From an uncultured Anaerolineae bacterium (GTDB lineage Bacteria > Chloroflexota > Anaerolineae > Anaerolineales > Villigracilaceae): a stretch of 24,767 nucleotides of DNA. Shown piece after piece: positions 7,147 to 14,483 of this stretch (its first letter is position 1; the number at the start of each line of letters is the position of its first letter). A program made the translations under genes and the position numbers. The stretch is taken from contig CAINXK010000570.1 in the NCBI GenBank assembly GCA_903854805.1, forward strand, positions 1 through 24,767. The letters run 5' to 3'. Below the pieces are notes generated by a model. That model was given only the letters and a program-made list of their open reading frames with translations, was not told where the DNA came from and did no database searches.

Positions 7147-8956
7147 TTTCGACTTTACGCAGGGAACGAAGGCCAGGGATTCGCGAAAAACCCTTACCAC
7201 TCTGGTGCACTACCTGGAGCCCTATCGTGTGAAAATCATCGTTGTGATGATTTTCGCCGCATTATCGTCCATTTTCTCCATTGTCGGCCCGAAGGTACTG
7301 GGCAATGTGACCACAAAGCTCGCCGAAGGGCTGATCGGTTTCTATCTGCGGACCGGGCTGTTGATGGATTTTGCCTATATCGGCAAGATGATTGTGATGC
7401 TAATCATCCTGTATAGCATCTCCATGGCGTTTTCTTACGCGCAGAGCTTCATCATGTCCAGCGTATCCATGGAGGTCACCTACAATCTGCGCAAGGAACT
7501 CGATCAGAAATTGAGCCGCCTGCCGCTGAAGTATTACGATACATCCACACACGGCGAAGTCCTTTCGAGAATTACGAATGATGTCGACACAATCAGCCAG
7601 ACGCTCAACCAAAGCCTCTCCCAACTGATTACCTCCGTTGCCACCGTTGTCGGTGTCCTTTTGATGATGTTGAGCATTAACCTGCTCATGACAGTGGCGG
7701 CACTCCTTGCGGTCTCGATGTCATTTGGTCTGATCGGTGTGGTCCTCAAGACCTCGCAGCAGTTCTTCAGGGCACAGCAGCAGTCGCTCGGCAAAATGAA
7801 CGGGCATGTCGAAGAGATGTATGGCGGGCACATCATTGTCCAAGCCTTCAACCACCAAGCTGATTCTATTGAACGCTTCCATGAAATCAACGATCTGCTC
7901 AGCGATAGTGCCTGGAAGTCGCAGTTTTTTACAAGCATCATGCAGCCAATGATGCAGTTTGTTGGCAATGTTGGCTACGTCATCGTTTGCATTCTGGGTG
8001 GCTACCTGGCGGTAAAAAAGGTGATTGAAATCGGCGATATCCAGTCGTTCATTCAATATATGAGAAATTTCACCGCACCCATCACGCAGCTTGCGTCAAT
8101 CTCCAATACATTACAGCAGACCATCGCAGCATCCGAACGAGTCTTTGAATTTCTCGATGAACCAGAAGAGTCCCCCGATCCCGGTCTTGCTTCTGCCAGC
8201 CAAGTTAGGGGTAACGTGTCATTTGAACATATGGCTTTCGGTTACGATGCCAACAAGCTAATTATCCATGACTTTTCAGCCACCATCCATCAAGGCGAAA
8301 AAGCGGCAATTGTCGGCCCAACCGGCGCAGGAAAATCGACGATTGTGAAACTTTTAATGCGTTTTTATAATATCAATAGCGGCGATATCAAGATAGATGG
8401 GCACAGCATACACGAATATACAAGAAACGAGTTGCGCTCCGTGTTCGGCATGGTTTTGCAGGATACCTGGCTGTATAACGCTTCCATTCTCGAAAATATC
8501 CGTTACGGGACTTTTGGCGCGACACGAGAGCATGTGATTGCCGCAGCAAAGGCCGCCCATTGCGACGAATTCATTCGGACACTGCCGCACGGATACGATA
8601 CTATCATGAACGAAGAGTCGGACAATATCTCACAAGGGCAAAAGCAGTTGTTGACCATTGCCCGCGTTATCCTTGCAGATCCGAAAATCTTAATCCTTGA
8701 CGAGGCGACCAGCTCAATTGACACCCGTACGGAAATACTGATTCAGAAAGCAATGGATGCGCTGATGCATGGCAGGACGAGTTTTATTATCGCGCACAGG
8801 CTTTCGACGATCAAAAATGCCGATCTCATTCTCGTTATGAACGACGGGGATATTATCGAACAAGGTAATCACGTGGACCTGCTTGCAGCAGGTGGAATTT
8901 ACGCCGGAATGTACAACAGTCAGTTCGAAAGAAAGGTGATACAACATGGCATCTAA
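7133..8956 (+). CDS. ABC exporter half-transporter, catalytic-site subunit
   Basis: The 607-aa product has a six-helix membrane domain and an ATPase domain with Walker A GPTGAGKST (395-403), Walker B ILDEA with Asp523-Glu524, and switch His555. The signature is altered to ISQGQ (499-503). Combined with the intact LSGGQ of the previous subunit, its Walker motifs form the one competent ATP site. The other site (Asp496 and Gln527 of the partner with this ISQGQ) is degenerate, the classic asymmetric heterodimer. The frame is open from an ATG at 7046, but I place the start at TTG 7133. A GGAGG site sits at 7122-7126, six bases before it, and the ATG choice would overlap the upstream gene by 100 bases. 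With TTG the overlap is 14 bases. The N-terminus then reads NRPNFDF, a normal cytoplasmic lead-in. Confidence 0.9.
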   Translation: MNRPNFDFTQGTKARDSRKTLTTLVHYLEPYRVKIIVVMIFAALSSIFSIVGPKVLGNVTTKLAEGLIGFYLRTGLLMDFAYIGKMIVMLIILYSISMAFSYAQSFIMSSVSMEVTYNLRKELDQKLSRLPLKYYDTSTHGEVLSRITNDVDTISQTLNQSLSQLITSVATVVGVLLMMLSINLLMTVAALLAVSMSFGLIGVVLKTSQQFFRAQQQSLGKMNGHVEEMYGGHIIVQAFNHQADSIERFHEINDLLSDSAWKSQFFTSIMQPMMQFVGNVGYVIVCILGGYLAVKKVIEIGDIQSFIQYMRNFTAPITQLASISNTLQQTIAASERVFEFLDEPEESPDPGLASASQVRGNVSFEHMAFGYDANKLIIHDFSATIHQGEKAAIVGPTGAGKSTIVKLLMRFYNINSGDIKIDGHSIHEYTRNELRSVFGMVLQDTWLYNASILENIRYGTFGATREHVIAAAKAAHCDEFIRTLPHGYDTIMNEESDNISQGQKQLLTIARVILADPKILILDEATSSIDTRTEILIQKAMDALMHGRTSFIIAHRLSTIKNADLILVMNDGDIIEQGNHVDLLAAGGIYAGMYNSQFERKVIQHGI

Positions 8957-9635
8957 TAATGAAGCGGGCGAATACGAAAAAGATTTTACGCCCAAAACCG
9001 CAAACCGGAAGATCAATAAAACGATGGTCATCGCTGTCGCCATTGTAATCTTTCTTGCCGGCTTAGGTATCGCAGGATACTTTATTTACGCAGGGTCTTT
9101 CTATTACCAAACGGATAACGCCAAGGTGGACACGATTATTTACCAGCTTACCGCAAACGCAAGTGGCCAACTGGTAAGGATGTACGTCTCTGAAGGCGAT
9201 GAAGTAAAAGCGGGACAGGTGCTTTCGCAGGTGGAAAAAGGCCCGTACGTCCGGTCACCTGTCGACGGAACGGTAACCGACGTCAAGATGCAAAAAGGAA
9301 ACTATGTTACTGCATCGGATGTCATACTGGTTGTTGCCAAAACGTCGGATATGTATATCACGGCAAATGTGGAAGAAACCAATATTTTAAAAATACAAAC
9401 CGGACAGAGCGTATCAGTCTCATTGGATGCATACGGCCGGAGTTTTGATGGCTATGTAGAGGATGTCAATACTGTAACCTCAACAAAACTCACCGGTTCA
9501 GCCACCAGTTTTACTACTTCCGGTACGTATACCAAGGTAACCCAGTTGATCCCGATTAAGATCAAGCTGCTCGATAACGTGGATCTGACAGATATCATTG
9601 GCACAAACGCAACGGTAAAAATCAGGATCAAGTAA
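8946..9635 (+). CDS. Short HlyD/EmrA-like membrane fusion (adaptor) protein
   Basis: The 229-aa protein has a cytoplasmic N-terminus, one membrane anchor at about residues 27-48, then an extracytoplasmic part. The YYQTDNAKVD stretch (53-62) is a typical HlyD/EmrA start. A barrel-sandwich (lipoyl-like) domain at about 60-130 includes SPVDGTVTDV, and a beta-barrel domain follows. The long alpha-helical hairpin that reaches an outer-membrane channel in EmrA or HlyD is absent, so the protein is much shorter than the usual 350-400 aa. That suits a cell without a TolC-type partner. The ATG at 8946 overlaps the end of the ABC gene by 11 bases and has an AAGG ribosome site, so the three genes are one operon. 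Its likely role is to assist export by the ABC pair. Confidence 0.85.
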   Translation: MASNNEAGEYEKDFTPKTANRKINKTMVIAVAIVIFLAGLGIAGYFIYAGSFYYQTDNAKVDTIIYQLTANASGQLVRMYVSEGDEVKAGQVLSQVEKGPYVRSPVDGTVTDVKMQKGNYVTASDVILVVAKTSDMYITANVEETNILKIQTGQSVSVSLDAYGRSFDGYVEDVNTVTSTKLTGSATSFTTSGTYTKVTQLIPIKIKLLDNVDLTDIIGTNATVKIRIK

Positions 9636-10097
9636 ACGCCAAGGAACGGCTGAAAAATAACTTACCTGTTTGCCGATGAATTTGGACGTTTTTTTGGGTT
9701 TTCCAACACTCGTGCACGCTATCTACCTGAGCGCGCGGCAATATAACTTGCTCAATCCATTCAATTGATGTCATCGTTGGTGTGCCATCCGGCTCAGATT
9801 TCCCTGGAACTTTAGCCTGGCATTATGCCCAAAGACATATTCTTCCGCAATCAGTTTATGATTGCCTTTGTCCGTGTTGAAGTAAACCGGGGCGCAACAA
9901 GTGCAGGCCGTTATTTACAGCTTCTATCAATTAACCGAGATCGGTCTCATTCCTTCCCGTCTTTGCCGACAGACAAAGATAGTGTTAATTTATTTAATGA
10001 ATCTGTGTCCAGATTTCCAGTGCGCTCAATTTTATGTCGCCAACGAACAATGGCCCAATTCCATCAACGTTTTGTAGTTCCTGATTCACGGAATAAC

Positions 10098-10347
10098 TCA
10101 ATAGTTTGGGCCACCACCAATTACCCTCATCATGTAACTCATGAACTCTACGTCTCGCCCAAAGGGCATCCAGGCTCCCAGTCGCACCGATGCTTCGTGC
10201 ATCAAGGGACTCAAGTTACCGGGTAACAACTCCAATTCTTCATCCAGGGGGAAAAATCTCCATCCCACATTTCGGACAGATCGCGTACGCCCGTTTCAAT
10301 ACCACTTCGCCTCCCCCTTGCGTCTGTAACCGACGTTTGTATTTATC
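10098..10347 (-). pseudogene. ISKra4-family transposase remnant
   Basis: The minus-strand translation shows the zinc-binding region of ISKra4-type transposases: KRRLQTQ, then EVVLKRAYAICPKCG, then DEELELLPGNLSPLMHE and VRLGAWMPFGRD. A one-base frameshift in the adjoining G and A runs (plus-strand 10247-10256) separates the Cys-rich part from the rest. Stops follow after MMRV, and no catalytic domain can be read beyond it. No terminal inverted repeats or target duplication were identified. The family assignment is from recognised pattern, not from a search. The insertion is clearly old and inactive. Confidence 0.65.
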
Positions 10348-10384
10348 TTAACCCAACCTGAAAAAAAGAAACACACCCATTCTC

Positions 10385-10434
10385 ATCAAAATAGTAGCAA
10401 TTCTTGCGCCAAAATGATACACTACTATCAAAAT
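10385..10434. repeat. Inverted plus direct repeats in front of the flavoenzyme gene
   Basis: ATAGTAG (10391-10397) is inverted as CTACTAT (10422-10428), and ATCAAAAT occurs as direct copies at 10385-10392 and 10427-10434, exactly 42 bases apart (about four helical turns). The block ends 11 bases before the start codon and overlaps where a promoter or operator would be. A regulator site is possible; no good -35/-10 pair was found here. Confidence 0.3.
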
Positions 10435-10445
10435 GAGGAGAAAAT

Positions 10446-12299
10446 ATGACGTCAAAGCAACATTTTGATGTGGTTATTTGCGGGGGCGGACTGGCAGGCT
10501 TGACGCTGGCACGCCAGCTCAGTTTGGAACTGCCAGAACTATCTTTGGCTGTCGTCGACAGGCTGTCGGCGCCCCTGCCGGAGGCGGCTTTCAAGGTGGG
10601 CGAATCATCGGTGGAACTGGCAACCTATTATTTCGGGCAGGTCCTCAAGCTAGATGCATATTTTCGCAGCCAGCACCTCCCCAAACTGGGTCTGCACTAT
10701 TTTTTTGGTGATGCGCGTGGTCCGCTGGCGGAGCGTCCCGAAACAGGACCGGATATGTTCCCGCCGGTACCATCCTACCAGATCGACCGCGGCCGCCTTG
10801 AAAACGATCTGCGCCGGTTAATAGTCGAAATGGGCGTGCAGTTGTTCGAAGGCACTCTGGTGGAGCAGGTTGAGCTGGACGAGGGGTCAGCGCCACACAT
10901 CATCAGCTGCCGCCAAAAGAATTCGAACGATAGTTTTGAGCTCAGCGCGGGCTGGGTGGTGGACGCGCTCGGCCGCCGCCGCCTGCTTCAAAACAAGCTG
11001 GGGCTTAAGCGCGAAAACGGACACCGCGCCAGCGCCGCCTGGTGGCGCTATAAGGGCCGCATCGATGTGGACAACATGATGCCAGATGCCAGCCATCCCT
11101 GGCGAAGGCAGCACATTGAAGACCGTTACTACTCAACCAACCATTTTATGGGCAAGGGCTACTGGGTCTGGTTGATCCCGCTCGCCACCGGCAACACCAG
11201 CGTCGGCATTGTCAGCGATGACGATATCCATCCTCACAACAGCTATGGGAAATCCCACGCTCAATCGCTCGAATGGTTGCGCAGCAATGAACCGGTCCTG
11301 TGGGAGTTCCTGCGTGACGAGCCTCCGCTCGACTTTTTGAGTATCAAACACTTCAGTTATGGCTCGGCCCAGGTCTTTTCGCAGCAGCGCTGGAGCTGCG
11401 TGGGCGAGGCGGGCCTCTTCCTAGACCCGTTCTACAGCCCTGGCTCAGACTATATCTGCCTGACAAACACCTTTACGACCGAGTTGATCCGCCGCGAGCG
11501 GGCTGGAACGCTGAGCGCGGAACTTGCAGCAGATTACAACCGCTTGCTGCTTGAAAATCTCTATCCCATCGCACTGGGCTATTACCAGGGCATGTATAAG
11601 ACCTTTGGACATGCCCACATTTATACTGCCAAGCTCGCCTGGGATACTGCCATCAGTTGGAGCTGGTTGTACCAGCTCTATCTGCAGGGTCTGCTGCTCA
11701 ACCCCACGCCCGAAATATTTGCGCTGGGCGAGCGTTACCGTTTTCTGAACGCGCGCGTCCAGAAACTGCTGAGCGATTGGTCGGAACTGAGCCCACCCAG
11801 GGGATTGCATTTGCGCGGCGACCTGACGCGCATGCACCTGATGATGCTGTTGGGGCTGGATCTTGCAGCCCGGCGCTCGCCGGATCTGGCCTTGCGGATC
11901 ATCGAGAAGAACCTTGATCGCATGGAAGAGCTGGCCCTGGTGCTGTTCTGGCAGGCCGTCAGCGAATGTTTCCCCGCACAGCCAGCGCTCAAGCAGCGGC
12001 CGTGGGTCAACGCCTGGAAGATGAACCTGCAGCCCCAGACTTGGGACGCGGAAGGAATCTTCGAGGCCGAAACGCTACCACGCCCGCTAGACTCGATGCG
12101 CGCTAATTTAACTGGAATTTTTGAGCAGCAGACCTTGCGCGAAAAACTGTTTTATGAATTACCCTTTCAAGCCCTGCGTTGGAACAAGGGTTTTCTCTAT
12201 TATCGCGTCGCCACTTTCCTGCGCAAATTGATCTTCGTCAACAAACCTGCGCTCTGGGCGCGCATAAGCCTGGTACGCGATTACCGCGCGCGCAAATAG
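10446..12299 (+). CDS. FAD-dependent halogenase-like oxidoreductase
   Basis: This 617-aa flavoprotein opens with a Rossmann dinucleotide motif, CGGGLAGLT (residues 12-20), followed by FKVGESS (49-55). It has the halogenase hallmark WxWxIP as WVWLIP at 240-245. Lys80, in the HLPKLG stretch, sits where flavin-dependent halogenases place the lysine that carries the chlorinating species. The later FAD motif reads VGEAGLFLDPFYSPGSD, not the usual GDAAGFIDPxxSxG. A ~220-residue C-terminal extension follows that I cannot assign. Halogenases of this group chlorinate tailored or carrier-bound substrates with FADH2. Related monooxygenases and reductases share most of these motifs, so halogenation is likely but not proven. 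GAGGAG lies six bases before ATG 10446. The P450 gene follows after 52 bases, and the PKS locus is nearby, which suggests a tailoring role. Confidence 0.7.
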   Translation: MTSKQHFDVVICGGGLAGLTLARQLSLELPELSLAVVDRLSAPLPEAAFKVGESSVELATYYFGQVLKLDAYFRSQHLPKLGLHYFFGDARGPLAERPETGPDMFPPVPSYQIDRGRLENDLRRLIVEMGVQLFEGTLVEQVELDEGSAPHIISCRQKNSNDSFELSAGWVVDALGRRRLLQNKLGLKRENGHRASAAWWRYKGRIDVDNMMPDASHPWRRQHIEDRYYSTNHFMGKGYWVWLIPLATGNTSVGIVSDDDIHPHNSYGKSHAQSLEWLRSNEPVLWEFLRDEPPLDFLSIKHFSYGSAQVFSQQRWSCVGEAGLFLDPFYSPGSDYICLTNTFTTELIRRERAGTLSAELAADYNRLLLENLYPIALGYYQGMYKTFGHAHIYTAKLAWDTAISWSWLYQLYLQGLLLNPTPEIFALGERYRFLNARVQKLLSDWSELSPPRGLHLRGDLTRMHLMMLLGLDLAARRSPDLALRIIEKNLDRMEELALVLFWQAVSECFPAQPALKQRPWVNAWKMNLQPQTWDAEGIFEAETLPRPLDSMRANLTGIFEQQTLREKLFYELPFQALRWNKGFLYYRVATFLRKLIFVNKPALWARISLVRDYRARK

Positions 12300-12351
12300 G
12301 TTTGGTTTAGACAGCACAGCGGGGAGACTACCCTGCTCGGAGAAAAAAGCC

Positions 12352-13728
12352 ATGAACAATACGCCAAAAATGCAAATACCTGGTCCGAGGGGCGATTTGC
12401 TGCTGGGCAGCATTCCAGATATCCGCCGCGACCGGGTGCAATTCCTGTTGGATCTGCGCCGCGATTATGGTGATGTCGTTAAAATCCGGCTTGGTCCGGC
12501 CTCGGGCATCGCCATCTTTCACCCAGATGATCTCAAGCGCATCATGCAGGATAACCAGTCCAATTATTCCAAGGAAACACACACCCTCAACCTGCTAAAA
12601 CCACTGGTTGGCAACGGCCTGATTCGCAGTGATGGCGAGCTGTGGCTGCGCCAGCGCCGCATGATGCAGCCAGCTTTTCACCGCGATACGATTAACAGAC
12701 TGAGCGAGATGATCGTGCGCCAGACCCAGGCCATGCTCGACCCACTGGAGGCCGCGGCCCACAGCGGGCAAACCGTCAACATGGGCCACGAAATGATGAA
12801 ACTGACCCTGGGCGTGGCTACCCTGGCATTTTTTGGCATACAGGTCAATGACCTGGATGGCGACCTGGCTGAAGAGATCAATGTGATCATGCGCGATACG
12901 GTTTACCGCTTCGAGCATCCCTTCTACCCGCCGCTGTGGTTCCCGGCTGGGCGCAATCTGAAGCTGAAGAAAGCCGTCCGCCGCATCGATGACATCATCT
13001 ATGGGCTGATCAATGCGCGGCGCGCGCAGCCATCCGGGCGGCAGGACGCGCTTGATATCCTGATGGCCGCCACACTGGATGATAACGAAGCCCTGGGTGA
13101 TGGGTCACGCGGTATGAGCATACAGCAACTGCGCGATGAAATGGTCACACTCTTTCTGGCCGGGCACGAAACCACCGCCGCCAACTTGTGCTGGACGCTG
13201 TACCTGCTAACCCTTCACCCCGAGGTGGAAACGCGCCTGCGCCGTGAACTGGATGAAGTGCTGGGCGGGCGGGCGCCCACCCTGCAGGACCTGCCGCGCC
13301 TGGAATATACCCGCATGGTGCGCGATGAGAGTCTACGGCTCTACCCACCTGTCTGGCTGACTGAGCGACTTGTACTACGGGACGATGTTCTGGGCGGTTA
13401 CCACATCCCGGCTGGCACCACCCTGGCGATCACGCAGTATGTCACCCATCGTCACCCTGCATTCTGGGATAGCCCGGAGGTCTTCGACCCTGAGCGTTTT
13501 AGACCGGAACGGATGCGAGAGCGCCATGAATACGCTTACATCCCTTTCAGCGGTGGCAAGCGGCAGTGCCTTGGCCGCAGTATGGCGCTGCTCGAATCAC
13601 ACCTGGCGCTGCCCATGCTGCTGCAACGATACAGGTTCGAGCTGGAACCGGGCTGGCAGGTGCTGAAGGAGCCTGAGCTTTCCCTGCGTCTGAAAGGCGG
13701 CCTGCCCATGCGTTTGAAACCAGCCTGA
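12352..13728 (+). CDS. Cytochrome P450
   Basis: The 458-aa protein carries the full P450 motif set. The oxygen-binding helix I motif AGHETT is at residues 270-275. The ExxR pair is Glu326/Arg329, in DESLRLYPPVW. The haem-ligand loop FSGGKRQCLG contains Cys406. There is no N-terminal membrane anchor, so it is a soluble bacterial form. The helix I and ExxR context resembles the fatty-acid or long-chain type P450s (CYP102/CYP110-like) more than the short actinobacterial ones; that placement is inference. A GGAG site lies nine bases before ATG 12352. It probably forms one unit with the flavoenzyme gene 52 bases upstream. Its stop lies 11 bases from the converging phosphopantetheinyl transferase gene. 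Electron-transfer partners are not in the window. Confidence 0.92.
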   Translation: MNNTPKMQIPGPRGDLLLGSIPDIRRDRVQFLLDLRRDYGDVVKIRLGPASGIAIFHPDDLKRIMQDNQSNYSKETHTLNLLKPLVGNGLIRSDGELWLRQRRMMQPAFHRDTINRLSEMIVRQTQAMLDPLEAAAHSGQTVNMGHEMMKLTLGVATLAFFGIQVNDLDGDLAEEINVIMRDTVYRFEHPFYPPLWFPAGRNLKLKKAVRRIDDIIYGLINARRAQPSGRQDALDILMAATLDDNEALGDGSRGMSIQQLRDEMVTLFLAGHETTAANLCWTLYLLTLHPEVETRLRRELDEVLGGRAPTLQDLPRLEYTRMVRDESLRLYPPVWLTERLVLRDDVLGGYHIPAGTTLAITQYVTHRHPAFWDSPEVFDPERFRPERMRERHEYAYIPFSGGKRQCLGRSMALLESHLALPMLLQRYRFELEPGWQVLKEPELSLRLKGGLPMRLKPA

Positions 13729-13739
13729 GTTCGCCAGCC

Positions 13740-14483
13740 CTACAGGTTGAAATACCCATCCAGCGCGCGATAATCGGGCCGGGCGCTGGAAGCAGCGGTC
13801 ACAAGCGCGCCCTGGAAATTCTCGAATGGTCTGAAGAGCTCCAGTTGGCAGGATTGCGGGCCCGGCGCGCGACTGAAGCGGGCTTGCGAGCCGGGCTCCA
13901 GTTCCACTTCCACATCCTTCAGTTCACCCGCCAGCCCGGCGCCCACGGCTTTTAGATAGGCTTCTTTGCAGGTCCACAATTTGTAAAAGGCTGCCAGCCT
14001 GTCGACTTCGCTCAGCGAAGCCAGAAGGCTGTTTTCGCGCTCTGAGAAAAACATGCGTGCAAAATTCTGATGCTCCGGGAAGGGCCGCACATATTCCAGA
14101 TCAATACCAGGCGGACCTTGGCGTGTGAAGACATAAACGGCCCTGTCTTGGGAATGAGCCAGATTGAAATATAACTGCTCGTCAAAACCGACTGCCAGTG
14201 CGGGCTTGCCCCACTGGTTGTAACAAAAACGGATCGAGGCTGGTTCGCAGCTTAAATAAGCGCCTAGCAGCAGGCGCAGCCCGGCGCGGGCGGTTATGTA
14301 ATGCCTGCGGTCGCGCTCAAATACAAAACGCCCAGCACGCTCGAGTTCATCCGTAGAGAGCAAGGCCTGCAGCCGCTCGAAGTTGGCAGACGGGTGTGAA
14401 AGCCCCGTCTGCCAGACATGCGCCTGACTTGCGCCCAACTGGAAGGCGGAGCCAGGCAGATGCCTGTCCAAATCAATTGTCAT
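13740..14483 (-). CDS. Sfp-type 4'-phosphopantetheinyl transferase
   Basis: The enzyme moves the phosphopantetheine arm of CoA onto a serine of acyl or peptidyl carrier proteins, making PKS carrier domains active. The 247-aa size fits the Sfp class. Motifs are in order: NLAHS (107-111), GIDLE (126-130) with the Mg-binding Asp128 and Glu130, and WTCKEAYLK (170-178) with Glu174 and Lys178. The frame is open up to 14513, but ATG 14483 is preferred. It lies in an 11-base overlap with the end of the FHA-ABC gene, a typical coupling layout. No separate ribosome site is evident. It is the last gene of the six-gene operon divergent from the PKS, which makes the PKS carrier domain its probable substrate. 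Confidence 0.92.
   Translation of the reverse strand: MTIDLDRHLPGSAFQLGASQAHVWQTGLSHPSANFERLQALLSTDELERAGRFVFERDRRHYITARAGLRLLLGAYLSCEPASIRFCYNQWGKPALAVGFDEQLYFNLAHSQDRAVYVFTRQGPPGIDLEYVRPFPEHQNFARMFFSERENSLLASLSEVDRLAAFYKLWTCKEAYLKAVGAGLAGELKDVEVELEPGSQARFSRAPGPQSCQLELFRPFENFQGALVTAASSARPDYRALDGYFNL

Larger units (their letters stand above)
9636..10445. other. Gap with transposase remnant and upstream region of the flavoenzyme gene
   Basis: No intact gene is supported over 810 bases. The part 10098-10347 holds a decayed ISKra4-type transposase fragment on the minus strand. Minus-strand frames at about 9640-9800 also look weakly protein-like but are broken, and may belong to the same decayed element. 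The last ~60 bases carry repeats in front of the flavoenzyme gene. No clear terminator for the ABC operon was found. Confidence 0.55.

Noticed and set aside
9825..10226. Plus-strand open frame of 133 codons
   Set aside because: It overlaps the minus-strand transposase remnant, has no ribosome site, and its translation shows no domain pattern.
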